A stretch of 64,000 nt of DNA, taken from the NCBI GenBank assembly GCA_002077065.1, contig NAJO01000025.1, forward strand, positions 310,001 through 374,000, read 5' to 3'. Shown here piece after piece: positions 9,669-20,454 of the stretch. The notes beneath the pieces are model-generated. The model did not search any database. It saw only the letters and a list, made by a program, of their open reading frames with translations, and was not told the origin of the DNA. The position numbers and the translations under genes were made by a program. Position 1 is the first letter of the stretch. Every line of letters starts with the position of its first letter. The stretch comes from Cryoendolithus antarcticus (taxonomy: Eukaryota > Ascomycota > Dothideomycetes > Cladosporiales > Cladosporiaceae).

Positions 9669-12117
9669 TCAGCTCTCGTTCTTACAAGTCCTCTCCAGCG
9701 TCAAGAAAGCAAAATGACTTCCTACCACCGGTCGTGCGAAGAAGTCTGGTCCAGGGAACCCGCCATCCTCCTCGGTCTTGTACAAGTCACTGAAGGGCCG
9801 GTCTGTGCTAGTCTCGTTCAGCCACTTGGCGACCGAGTTCAAGATGGCCGTGCGGGTGTCGTGGGAGGCGACGGCGGCTGCTTGGAAGGCCCAGTCGGAT
9901 TTGGTGTAGAGGTGGCGGGAGTCGAGGGGAAGCTGGAAGGAAGGGGATGTCAGTGTTTGGAAGAGAGGGGTTGGTGGGGGAAAGCTGGCGACTTACGCCA
10001 TATTTCTGCATAGCAGTCAGGTACCACGATGACTGCGTGTCGTAGATGTGGTGGGGAATGAAGTCCTTCTTCTTCGACGCTGGGCCGAGTATAGGCGTTT
10101 GCGCACCACTTGCACTCATTAGCGCATCACTGGTATCATTACCGGTGACAGTGGGATGGAAGCACAACACCGCATCCGCGTAAAGCGAGTATAGCGTAGT
10201 CCAGCTGCCATACCAATCATACGCCAGCTTCGCCCTCCCACCATCGCGACTCATGCCCAGCTCTTCCCATCTCTCAACGTAAGTCTCCGAAATATTGCGG
10301 TAGTACTTCGCTTCCTTCTCCTCGCCCATGACCTCTGCAAGCTCAGACATGGCTTTGATACCTACGATACCCTTGAGTGCGAGATTTGTCTGCAGCGCGA
10401 GCCAGCCCGCGAAATCGTCTGTGCAGAGCTGGTTGCGAGGCTCGAGACTGTAGTCCACGAGGTAGCCAGTCCACTGGTGCCAGAGTCGGTAGGACTTGGA
10501 GAGCCATTGTCGGGCTTGTTTCCTGGCTACTGTGGCATTGCCACCCCAGGCGGAGTCGAGACCGAGGACGCCGTTGCGAGTCTCGAGGGTGGCAGGTAGT
10601 GCAAACGCTGACACATCATCAGAGTCACGCGTACTTACGTCGCCTTCGATGGACCAAGGACTTTGCGCTGAAGAGGCATCGCTGTACGAGAGGCTGTTCA
10701 CCAGCGCCAGACCCATGATCAGCATGTCTCCACACTCTTCGACTGGCATATACTCGTCATTGCCGTCAGCATGGCCTGTAAGGTTCGGAAAGTGGTATCC
10801 CAGATCGTGCATCGTATAGTCATTTGGGTATTGCCCGCTCAGCATGTGCTCAAGCAGCGGCTCAAGCAAATACGCGAGCCAGCGCGGATTGGTGTACAAG
10901 AAGAACGGGAATGCAGGGAAGATGACATCCACAGTCTGCGAATTACCGTTGCTGCTGATCTCCTTCAAGAAGAGTAGCGGGTTGTCTGGCGTGCCGGAGA
11001 AGGAAGTGGCACCCATGACCTGCCGGGCGCTGAGAGCTACGATGTCGACGTAGCTGGAGCTACCGCTAGCATACGCATCTTTCTCGAGCTGCGCGCTGTA
11101 CTTGGCTGCCAGCTTCGCCGCATGCTTATAGTCGAAGTAGTGGTATGTGATCAGCGCCAAGTCCGAGAAGAAGTAGCTCTGCCAGAGAGGCTTCATTTGC
11201 GTAAGACCACGCGCAGAGGCATACTGCGTGACCGGGTCCTGGATGTGTGTGATTGTGAAGAGCACGCTCTCCGTACTTGCACTTGCGTTCTGGCTCAGAT
11301 TGAAAGCCTTGCTGAACGCGAACACAGGCTCCTCGTCCATGATAGCCCGGTATTGCTCATCATTCGTGTTATTGACCTTCCCATACTTCGCAAACTTGTG
11401 TCGGATATCCGCAGAAGTGCCAGACTCGTGCGAAACATCCTCGGGTCCAGTGAAGTGCAATGTTCCCCATTCTGCTCTATCCTCATACTCGGTCAAGATC
11501 TGCTCTGTCCGCCTTTTGACGCGCCATGACTTGAGCTTCCCAGCATCTTTGAAGTCTGTCTCGTCCAGCGACCAGACGATTTCTGAGCCGCGATTGCCAC
11601 TGACCCACTGTCCGTTCACGTCAATGTAGATTGACAGATCAAAGTCTCCCTTGACAAACACTGTGATATACGCTGCTGGGAGAGCCTGCCTCAAGGTCGA
11701 CGTGGGTGTGATGGGTGACAGGAAGCTCAAGATCAGCTCTGCTGGCTGTGCTCCAGAGCCATTGGGCGAGGGAATCGTGTAGCTCAAGTTCGTGGTGGAT
11801 GCATCATATTGTGCGCCCAAGTACGTGGGCAGGCTAATGTTGTAGTGCTCGCTCTTCTCATCCAGCGAGTCATACGCTCTGCCCAGCAGAGGATAGACAG
11901 TGGACGAATTTGTCACAGATGCCAAAATCGAGAAACCGATCTCCTGACCTGTATAGAACATTGGCCACTTGCTCCAAGGCACGTCTCGCGCGTTCGCCAG
12001 CCATGTTGACAGATACGGATTGCGGACAATCAACGGCAGCACCGGAGGCGTCAAGCTGGAAGCTGCCGCGAGACTGGACAGACTCGCTGCCAGGACTGCA
12101 AGGCTGCAGGACCGCAT
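9669..12117 (-). CDS. gtaA: Secreted glutaminase, GtaA family
   Basis: Two exons: 12117-9997 and 9932-9669, with a 64-nt intron 9933-9996 (GTAAGT, CTGAC, CCAG; phase 0) that replaces the out-of-frame tail of the first open frame. The product is about 794 residues. It starts with a signal peptide (MRSCSLAVLAASLSSLAAAS) and shows the conserved blocks of fungal GtaA: PPVLPLIVRNPYLSTWL near the N-terminus, the DUF4965-type middle (HDLGYHFPNLTGH, EECGDMLIM), and a C-terminal DWYGSWTTLYSLYADA. The second exon supplies the expected end (DSRHLYTKSDWAF and later GFPGPDFFARPVVGSHFA). Many N-x-S/T sites fit secretion. The family hydrolyses L-glutamine to glutamate and ammonia outside the cell and is best known from Aspergillus oryzae. 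It is slightly longer than the roughly 690 residues usual for the family. Confidence 0.92.
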
Positions 12118-13530
12118 GGCTCACGAACAGGTCACTGATACAGGACAGGACTCGCTCGCCGGACTGTGAAGGCAAAAGGTTGTGACAAAAAGTAGGGATC
12201 TTAGCTCCTCAGTTGCGCACTCATCGAGCCTGCGAATATGAACGGGATCTATCACCAAGCTGTGTTGTCGTCTGACTACAGAGCTCAGTACTTCGTTGTT
12301 CACGTGGGCATCTTCGAGACGTCATACCCGATGCGGTGCAGCGCATGGCGGCTGACTCGTGGAGGGAGCTCCGCAGTGTGGGGAGACAAATCGTGGAGTA
12401 GTTACATGTGTGGTGCTTGATAACTACAGCAGACTCCTACACAGTAGATAATAGCCCACGGATGGTCAAGCTCAAGTTGGCATGGCGGAGTGGAGATCGT
12501 GGCTGGATTCGAGACGTAAGGTACTATCAAGAGCTTCTTCAACGCGCTGTTGCTGTTATGATCAGACACGCGTTGCGAGCATTCATATGAAGCGTCATGT
12601 CTCTTATCCTTCTCTTCCTACCTTCTTCGCATCGAATCTACGAATCTGCTCCACGCTCCGACTTCACGCATCGGCGTCGCTTCGAAACTAAGGTACCTAC
12701 GTACCGATTTCTCGGCGTTCTCGGTATCGACTTTGCTCGTTTGGCCCGCTACAGGCGACACGGCCAGCCGCAGGCGAGAGGGGGATGCAGGGGGCCTCCC
12801 CCTGCAAGGGACAGAGAGAACTCGATCTTACGGCCTTGACGCACGACTTTACGCACGGAATCCCGCGGCCCCTGCTAGAATACCTGTTCACGCCTCAAAC
12901 TGCTGACTTTGCGACAGACTGGCTGCGTCAGAGCGACTCTTACAACCATGCGAGAGCGACACGCTCCGTCATGCAGGGGTGCTGTTGGCAACACAGCACC
13001 TCTGCTGACATAGCTAGGAGGAGATAGAAGCCCAAAGTAAACCGCGCGCTCCCGCAGCACCGGCGAGCCTATTCACTTCATTTCAACGCATTTGGATGAA
13101 GACTTTGCACCTCGAAGCGGTACTCTCGAAGCGGCTGATAGGACTTAGCACCAAGCCTTCTTCCGACTAACCCCACGGATACTGACAAGGACTATGGGAC
13201 CGACTATAGTATGAGAGGGGTCTACGTGCAGAGCTGGGTCTACGTGCAGAAGCTCAAGCTCACGCAAGCTCTCCGCAATGCTGATTCAACCGCGTCCTAG
13301 CATAGCTACGAGACATGGGCATTAAGCTTACAAGTATTCGCCTCTCCTACTTCTTTTCTAAACGCGCCCAAACTCTGCTACCAAACTCTGCTTACAATAC
13401 CGGTCACGAGAAACTTTCTGTGTGACTTGTATCGTTACTAGCCGAGCTAGCCAAATTCCTTCAAGGCTCGCCAACTAAATCACCTCCAACAATACCTACC
13501 AACGATCTATCAACTCCGACCTCCCTCAAC
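12118..13530. other. 1.4 kb intergenic region with small repeats
   Basis: Divergent spacer between gtaA and the small secreted protein gene. It contains a 9-bp perfect inverted repeat with a 3-base loop at 12786-12806 (TGCAGGGGG/CCCCCTGCA) and a 15-bp direct repeat GGGTCTACGTGCAGA at 13218-13232 and 13236-13250. No gene is supported. Confidence 0.5.
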
Positions 13531-13815
13531 ATGAAGGCAACAATGATCATACTAGCGACCTTGGGCCTCGCTGCCGCAGACGTCTCTCTTTTCTCACAGA
13601 CAGCCTGCGGAGGCACACGCACCGTCGAAGTGACTCAAGCGGGAACTTGCTACGACGTTTCGACACTTAGTGCAAAAGGCTGCTCGTTTCCGTACGTCCT
13701 AAGGCTACATGAGCAAACCGGTTGCTCCGACCCTTATGTCAAGCAATGCATACCGTCGAAGTGCTGCGGACTTGGTGGCACGACAATCAAATCTATCAAG
13801 TGTACGCGGCCTTAG
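13531..13815 (+). CDS. Small secreted cysteine-rich protein (effector-like)
   Basis: A single exon of 94 codons. Residues 1-16 form a signal peptide (MKATMIILATLGLAAA), probably cut near ADVS. The mature part of about 78 residues has eight cysteines, including a CC pair near the C-terminus (SKCCG), which suggests four disulphides. The promoter-proximal leader is rich in ACC/TCA as expected upstream of fungal starts. There is no match to a family I can name; size, secretion signal and cysteine content are those of candidate effectors or small wall-associated proteins. Function is unknown and I make no claim of toxicity. Confidence 0.75.
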   Translation: MKATMIILATLGLAAADVSLFSQTACGGTRTVEVTQAGTCYDVSTLSAKGCSFPYVLRLHEQTGCSDPYVKQCIPSKCCGLGGTTIKSIKCTRP

Positions 13816-14432
13816 GACGGATGTATAGCGAATACTCCGAGGAACATGCAGTGAGTGTTCACGCTCTGCGTCGTAGATAGTATGATTGGAGAGCCAGAGG
13901 CTGACGCGACCGACAGGGCCTGTGCTTATAATGCTCTACGATCTACGGCCTACATATGTCATCTCCTTGTTCTTGTCTCATAGTGCGTGGGAAGCTAGTC
14001 AAGTCATAACAACCCTCATTCGATTACTTGAAATCTCTTGCTCCATCCGAGTGACACTTGTTTTGCTCGATCGTTCTCTGTTCCTGCTTAATATCGCATG
14101 TTAAAGATCGGCAGCGCCACATGGTGTACATGGGTCAGACATGCTCCTATTGTGCCCACAGTGCAAATGGTCCTGCGCCTCAGGCCACACTATCACGCAT
14201 CTACTGTAGCAGAACCGTGAGGACTTATCCTGCTTCCATATCTAATCACATATCGCCATCGATAAGAGGGTCTATCATGCAAAACTGGTAGATTTCCTGT
14301 GCGCTGGCTGGTGGAAGCAAAAAATGCGACGCGCAGAGGTGGGTGGCTCGCCACGTAGGGATGGATGTTACTGCTGCTGCTGCACAACAGACGCGATAGC
14401 AACACAGTCTCATTGACGAACTATGACACCAC
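13816..14432. other. Intergenic, convergent; nothing recognised
   Basis: About 0.6 kb between the ends of the small secreted protein gene and the GABA-type permease. Only short chance frames; it includes a run of GCT/GCA-like CTGCTGCTGC near 14370. Confidence 0.5.
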
Positions 14433-16276
14433 CTAATCTAACTTCCTGACATACTCCACCGGTCCAGCATAGCTCTTCCGCCCCCAAACCGCAAAGTATA
14501 CCCCACTGAAAATCGCCACAACCCCGAATACAAGCACACTCCAGTTCATGGACAATGTCGTAAGCAGCGGAAGAGGGACGCCCGGAAAGAATGCAATCAC
14601 GAAGACCAACCATAGCCAGCCAAGCGCTACAAGATTAACAATCAACCCCAGCGTCTTTCCCATGTCGAAGCGAGAGGGCAGCAAAGGCTTGCCTGTGAGG
14701 CGACGCCAGACGACGCAGGAGAGACAGACGATATAGGAGATTGTCAGCGTGCCGGTACCGAGCGAGGTTACGACGTTGAAGGCAACCGTGGAGCCGATGT
14801 TGATCAGGCTGATGATGATGCCAACGATGCAGATGACAAGGATGGCGTTCACAGGGACTTCGAGGCGAGGACTGACGTGGCTGACCCAGCGGGAGAAGGG
14901 GACGCCCGGAGTTGTCAGTGTTGATCACAATCTTGAATGTGATTTGATACTCACCACCGTCACGTGCGAAGGCAAACAGCTGTCGGGAGGAGCCTGCCAT
15001 GATCGTGATGTTCGAGAGCATACTCAGAATGATGATGATCGCAGTCAGCGTGTTCGTTGCTGCGAATGATTGCGTGGCATTGTAGAAGATCGCGATGAAC
15101 GGGTAGCCCGTAGGTGTCGTCAACACTACTGTCGTCAGTACGGTATCCACGATCTGCGCAACGCTCAGTGCTTACCTGTCTCCAAGTCGCCGATACAGTA
15201 GCAGATCATTATGCAGGTGATGAACATGAGAAGGCCGTTGAAGACGACGCCGATGACCATGATCCTCGGCAGGACGTACGCAGCGTCCTGGAGTTCCTCT
15301 GCCATGTGTGCTGCATGTCGAGTCAGCACGTGAGCTTCGAAGATCTGTCTCCCAAGCAACTCACCTGCAGCATCAGCCCCAAGCAACGGCGCGACGCTTG
15401 CAACAATTCCAATCAAGCAACTCAATCCCTGATTACCCCATCCAGGATCGTAGAAAGTCGTCCAGACCTCCTTTGAAGGTGCCTTCTCACTCAAAGCCCA
15501 TACCGGTATGACCACACAGAAGAAGCCCAGAATGTGCAGAGTGAGCGCCACACCCTCGACGAGATGTAGCTTCTGCGCGAGGACAATGTTGCAGAGCACC
15601 GAGAACGACAAGACCGCAATCATGAGTAGCGTTCCGTGCCAACGTTCGTAGCCGTACCACTCGTAGTTGAGTACGAGCAGGCCCTGGATCTGCGTACCAG
15701 CGAGGAAGGCACTGAATGCTACGCCGACTTGCCAGCCGAGAAGTCCAAGCCAGCCTTGGATTATTGTCGTCAGCAGTGAATCGAGGTGGGATTGGAGTGG
15801 TACCAACCGACGATGTAGCTAAGCAGCTTCTGATATTTGCGAGGAGCGAATTCGCTGACCCAATGGTACTGAGAGCATCGTTAGGATCGCCTTTGCGCCA
15901 GAGGCTATAGGTGCCGTACCTGTCCACCTGAAGTCGGTGCCATGCTGCCTTGCTCGCCCAGAGATGCGTACACAGCTATAAATCCGATCCAGGTTGCCAG
16001 GTTCGTGTACAGCAGCCCAGCACTGCCACCATTGCCCAAGCCTAGGGCCGCAGTGCTCAGTATGCCCTCCCACGAAGCTGTTAGGATGGCTGTGAACCCA
16101 AACATCGTGAAGAACCTGAAGTTTCGCTGCATCTCCTGCGGCTTGCCCATGCGCGCCATGTCGCGCATATCGGCATGATTGCTCTGCTTCGCATTGAGAC
16201 TGCTGGCAGCATCAGACGAGAACTCATCCGTCATACGAGCAGTAGCATAGTCTTCGTTCTTCGAAGGAAGCGCCAT
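14433..16276 (-). CDS. GABA/choline-type amino acid permease (APC superfamily), one splice acceptor lost
   Basis: Six exons can be read: 16276-15920, 15868-15808, 15754-15365, 15310-15176, 15128-14955 and 14905-14433, giving about 529 residues. The first four introns have GT..AG ends and restore family motifs: APTSGGQ/YHWVSEFAP, YIVG/WLGLLGWQ, GADAA/AHMAEEL and GDLET/VVLTTPTGYPFIAIFYNATQ. Motifs and about 12 hydrophobic segments identify the Uga4/choline branch of fungal APC permeases, which import GABA, choline or amino acids at the plasma membrane. The fifth intron (14906-14954) has a good GTGAGT donor and CTGAC branch, but the expected acceptor reads CTCCGG instead of CTCCAG. The only in-phase AG I find is at 14858-14859, which would drop 16 conserved residues around VPFSRWVSH. 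The start could also be the in-frame ATG at 16297. Confidence 0.85.
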
Positions 16277-16938
16277 GGTGCCTGAATCACCTTGCATAGA
16301 GTACGCAAACCCGAGACCGCGAGGTAGCACAAAACGTGATGTCGAAGAACAAAGAAAGATACTATCCACAGCAAACCTGAGATACAGTACCTACATCTAC
16401 TTTCCGCCAACACGGCAGATTGCCAACAACACCATACAAGCTAGCGCGACCGCGATCGTTTCCCCTCCGGTTTGCATTGGCTGCAAGGGTGAAGCGATGC
16501 TCACGGGCCAGAGGTACCGGCAGTAGAGCTATCGTGGCTGGGTGATATAGCATGCTGCATAATCTCCTTGCGCTAATCCGATTGCGCTGGTACTGTAGGA
16601 TCGGCTGATCGTCGAGGGCTGTGCGTGGCGGAAACGTGGGTGCCGTTTCGGACTGTGCCTCGAAGCGTTTCACGGCAGATCTGGAGGTTCGAATCTTGCG
16701 GAGAGGTACGAATTTGATCTGATGTTATGTGGATGTTGGATACGATGGACCCTCTTCTCCCATGTGCGTACCATCGAGATAAGCTTAGGGTAAGTTCGGC
16801 CCCAAAGGCTAGCGTTTCGGGGATACGGGAGCATACCCAGTCCGCACTTCAACCATGAACATGTAGGTGAGAGAACACAGTGCATGAGCGAAGTCATCAT
16901 ATCGTACACAGTGTCGATATCGACTACCTAAAACATGC
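16277..16938. other. Intergenic; nothing recognised
   Basis: About 0.66 kb upstream of the permease and downstream of the UBX gene. Short overlapping frames only. Confidence 0.5.
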
Positions 16939-18420
16939 TCACGTCCCTTCATCTCCGTCCTTCCTCCCCTCAAAGGCAGAGCTATTACCATTATCGAACT
17001 CCGTCTTGCCCTTCGCGTCTCTGTCCCTCTCAGCCCTCTGATCTGCGAGTGTCTTCATCCTCATGCCCGCTCCAGCACCCGAGTCCGCACCAGCCATTCG
17101 TGCGCCTCGCACATTACTCGCCTCCTGCTCGTCACCAGTGCCGCCCATGTAGAGACTCGACTCAGCTGCAGTACTGCTTGACGCGGCTACGGAAGCGCCG
17201 AAGCCCGTCACGTAGCTCAATGTCGATGTCACGGCGCCCACAGCTGTATTGACGAGTCCCAGCGTGCTCGCAAGAATCCCGTGACTGAATACACCGGTCG
17301 CCGACCCTCCGTACGCATCTACCGAGCCAGACACTGGGACCAGCACTAAAGTTGCTGACGGTGATAAACCGATGTCCTGCAGCGACTCTTCCTCTTCGCT
17401 CGGGCCAATTGTTCGACTTGGTGCAGGAGCTTGCATCAGGCGAAAGTTATAGGGCGTTGAAGCGCCGCCAGGAGGACTGTTCTGCGAAACCCACATCCTT
17501 ACAGCTGTGCCCAGAGTCGCAGATGAGGCGAAGCGGCCGCGAAGGGAAGAGCCATCGAAAAGTCGTATTTGCAGAGCGCAGGTGGTGGATGTGGGTTGTG
17601 TTGGCGAAGACTGGGGAAGTGCGGAGCTGGGTGCTAGTTGATGCTTATTCTGTGATCGCGTCTGGCGCTCAAGCTTGTCTGCTTGTATCTGAGCAAGTAT
17701 TCGAGCCTTCTCCGTCTGGGCCTCGCCCTTCCGTTTGGCTTGCTGTTGTACCCAGTCGAGTCGCGCTTTCTGCCGTACATCCGCTGGGTCGATCGCACGA
17801 CCTTTGCCCTTGTCTATCTTCGGCTGCGCTGCTTGCTCGGCTGCTGCAGCTGCTTCAGCCTGCTCTCGCGCTGCCTTCGCGCGGGCTACGCGTGCAGCTT
17901 TTTCTCTTGCTATTTGTGCCACGTGCTCGGCTTCTAGACGTTGACCGCGCTCTGACAACAGACTCTGCGCTTGAGAGGATTGCACTGTTGGTTCGACCTG
18001 CGCGCCAGGCGAGACCTCGTCCAGTATTGGCTCCTGAGTAGTAGGTGGTGCCACCCCAGCCTCCGAATCTTCGCCGCCCAATGCACCAAGCACCTTTTCC
18101 CGCCACTCGTCCTCCACTATGCCCACCTCCACCCTCTGCATGACCCGCCCATTGTGTACTATCGCGAGCATGGGGACCTTCTCGATCGGGCAGAATGCTG
18201 ATAGGAAGTCCGCTTCTTGCGAGCCATGCTCGACTCGGAGGAACACGGCCTTCTCAGCAATGGCTTCCCCTATTGATCGATCGCCGTGTTTGGATTGCAG
18301 CCAATTTTCTTCCCAAAGTGTAGACAATGTGTCATCTTCCTGGCCTACGAGTATGGCTACGAGCTTTTGTTGCGAGATGGCCAGCGAGATGCCAGATTGG
18401 AGGGTGCCAGAGTGGAACAT
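16939..18420 (-). CDS. UBX-domain protein with thioredoxin-like N-terminus (UBXN4/erasin type)
   Basis: Single exon, 493 residues from the ATG at 18420, chosen because MFHSGTLQSGISLA is the usual N-terminus of this family; the open frame extends further upstream without support. Residues 1-130 resemble a thioredoxin-like fold without catalytic cysteines (VAILVGQEDD, VPMLAIVHNG). An Ala/Glu/Lys/Arg helical stretch (about 165-265) follows, then a UBX domain (about 285-375; LQIRLFDGSSLRGRF and LQDIGLSPSATLVLVPV). UBX domains bind Cdc48/p97; members with this order of parts recruit it to the ER membrane in ER-associated degradation. A weakly hydrophobic stretch after the UBX domain (GILASTLGLVNTAVGAV) could be the membrane contact. 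It is divergent from SURF1 with a 231-base shared promoter (18421-18651). Confidence 0.85.
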   Translation of the reverse strand: MFHSGTLQSGISLAISQQKLVAILVGQEDDTLSTLWEENWLQSKHGDRSIGEAIAEKAVFLRVEHGSQEADFLSAFCPIEKVPMLAIVHNGRVMQRVEVGIVEDEWREKVLGALGGEDSEAGVAPPTTQEPILDEVSPGAQVEPTVQSSQAQSLLSERGQRLEAEHVAQIAREKAARVARAKAAREQAEAAAAAEQAAQPKIDKGKGRAIDPADVRQKARLDWVQQQAKRKGEAQTEKARILAQIQADKLERQTRSQNKHQLAPSSALPQSSPTQPTSTTCALQIRLFDGSSLRGRFASSATLGTAVRMWVSQNSPPGGASTPYNFRLMQAPAPSRTIGPSEEEESLQDIGLSPSATLVLVPVSGSVDAYGGSATGVFSHGILASTLGLVNTAVGAVTSTLSYVTGFGASVAASSSTAAESSLYMGGTGDEQEASNVRGARMAGADSGAGAGMRMKTLADQRAERDRDAKGKTEFDNGNSSAFEGRKDGDEGT

Positions 18421-18651
18421 CTTCGGGTTGAAGATTGTCTTGCCGTTTGACCTGTGGCAATGTCCGATACTCGAGCATCTGCCAGTGCCGCCTTCGATGA
18501 GGCACAAGCTGACCCTTGCCTATGACGAATAAGCTTCATGTACCCCATAAAGTGGCGCGTGCATGCACGTGGAACATGTGAATGTGCTGAAGTTTGGTCC
18601 ATTGAGTCGTTTTACATCAATTTGGCGGAGAAAGCGCGCTCATTCGCAGCA
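18421..18651. promoter_or_regulatory. Short bidirectional promoter, UBX gene / SURF1
   Basis: Only 231 bases separate the two divergent start codons, so core promoters must be shared or adjacent. It includes a GCGTGCATGCACG palindromic stretch near 18555-18567. Confidence 0.45.
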
Positions 18652-19718
18652 ATGACGGACAAGTCTTACCTCCTGCTACGAACTATCGCGAAAAGTGCGC
18701 CGCGACAAGAGACTTCACGCTACATCTGCACCTCTTGCCGCCACCTCAGTCCGCAAATCGAGAATCCCCGATACCCTCTACGCAGTGTCTTCCGCCGCCA
18801 GCAGTCCACTGCTCAGCCCGGCGACTCTCCAGGCTTCACATCGGTACTGGACAATCCGCCGGTACTGATTCGGACAAATCGCAAGCATAACAAGTTCGGT
18901 CTGGCGCTTTTAGCAGCAATCCCGGTAATTTCCTTCGGACTTGGATGCTGGCAAGTGCAGCGACTGGGATGGAAGACGGAGATCATGGCGCGGTTCGAGG
19001 ATCGTCTGGTACGAGAGCCGCTGCCACTACCACCTGTAGTCGATCCATCAGCGATCAAGGATTTCGACTATCGGCGAGTGTACGCGAAGGGTGTGCTACG
19101 GCACGAGAAGGAGATGCTTGTAGGACCGCGGCTGCATGATGGGAAGGATGGCTTTCTAGTAGTCACGCCACTGGATCGACGAGGCGAGTTCCCAGATTCG
19201 GAAGTGAACACAACAGTGCTAGTGAACCGAGGATGGATCCCAGCATCAATGGCTGACCCGCGCACGCGCCCTGAGGGCTTGCCAATCGGCGTCACCACGG
19301 TGGAGGGTCTATTGCGAGAGCCGTGGAAGAGAAACTTGTTTACGCCAGTCAACAAGCCGGAAGAGGGCAAGTTCTACTTTCCAGATGTTGCAGAGATGGC
19401 TGCACACGCTGGAGCGCAGGGCGTATGGGTGGAGGAGACGATGCGGAATGACTTGTTGGAGAGCTACAGGAGAGAAGAGAAGGGCATACCGATTGGACGG
19501 GCGCCCGAGGTGAATCTGCGAAACAATCACGGGCAGTACATCTTTGTGAGTGTCATGCCCTGCAATCACCTCCATCTGTCTCGTGAGTACGTAAGCTAAC
19601 CCAGCGTTGCCAGACATGGTTCAGTCTCAGCCTGGCAACAAGCGTCATGATGTGGATGGTGCTAAAGAAGCCGCAAAGTGGAATCAGTAGGAGAGTCAGG
19701 CAGAACAAGGAGTGGTGA
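18652..19718 (+). CDS. SHY1: SURF1/Shy1 cytochrome c oxidase assembly protein
   Basis: Two exons: 18652-19545 and 19614-19718, with a 68-nt intron (GTGAGT, GCTAAC, GCCAG; phase 0), giving 332 residues. The N-terminus is basic and Ser/Thr-rich, like a mitochondrial presequence. The first membrane segment (KFGLALLAAIPVISFGLGCW) is followed by the SURF1 hallmark QVQRLGWK, then a long intermembrane-space domain with NRGWIP, and a second membrane segment encoded by exon 2 (TWFSLSLATSVMMWMVL). Family members sit in the inner mitochondrial membrane and help insert haem a into Cox1 during complex IV assembly. The ATG at 18652 is preferred over the upstream 18538 because it starts the presequence; the extra 38 residues have no targeting character. 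Without the second exon the C-terminal membrane segment would be lost. Confidence 0.93.
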
Positions 19719-20454
19719 ACAGCGACCAGCGTCCGAAATCGAGACCCCCTGGCACTGCCACCCGCACAGCTCATTGGGTATACACTCATCATCTGGAGTA
19801 TCTGGATTCCTCTGTCTGGAGGTACACCCAGGAGCTGAGGTCGCGGAGATGGGTGCCAAGCCCGGCGTCGACATCACCTCTCGGTCGGACGACAGCAGAG
19901 ATACATGCTGCAGTACTGTGCCACACCACAAGAACGCCATGCATGCCACTCAGTATCACCAATGCTACGCTCCAATAGTCAGCAGGTCCACAGGTTGCCG
20001 GTTGAATGCAGTACAACGTCGGAGCTACCTTTACTGCGGTGCTAGCGCCAAACGAACATGCCGACTTGCGAGACACTGCCATTGATGACGATCTGGTTCA
20101 AGCATGATCAGAAGCAGTGATAAGCTGCATGCCGAGTCAAGCTTTCCCCAGAGAGGTGGAGAAGTGGGTATGGAGAAGAAACGGCGTGTCGATCGCGGGT
20201 ACGGTTATACTTCCGGGTAAAGTGATTCGAGATGTCGAGGTCATATACTTGGACATTGAGTATGGCATTGAAGAAGATACTGCAAGCAGGCAGTGTTGTT
20301 GGTGATTTTTTAGTTCTTCAAGATGTCGTCAAAGATTCAGAACCACATCGTTGCTGGGACCAGTCAAGGTGAAGGAACGATAAATGTACAGCAACTGTTA
20401 GATCGACCATGGTGCGTTACAATATGCCTTTATACATCGTAGCAGTGACAAAAG
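19719..20454. other. Intergenic; nothing recognised
   Basis: About 0.74 kb downstream of SURF1 and upstream of the sugar transporter. Open frames here are overlaps without family signals. Confidence 0.5.

Noticed and set aside
16600..16710. tRNA gene suggested by GGTTCGAATC at about 16685
   Set aside because: No A box or acceptor pairing upstream; a single B-box match is expected by chance.
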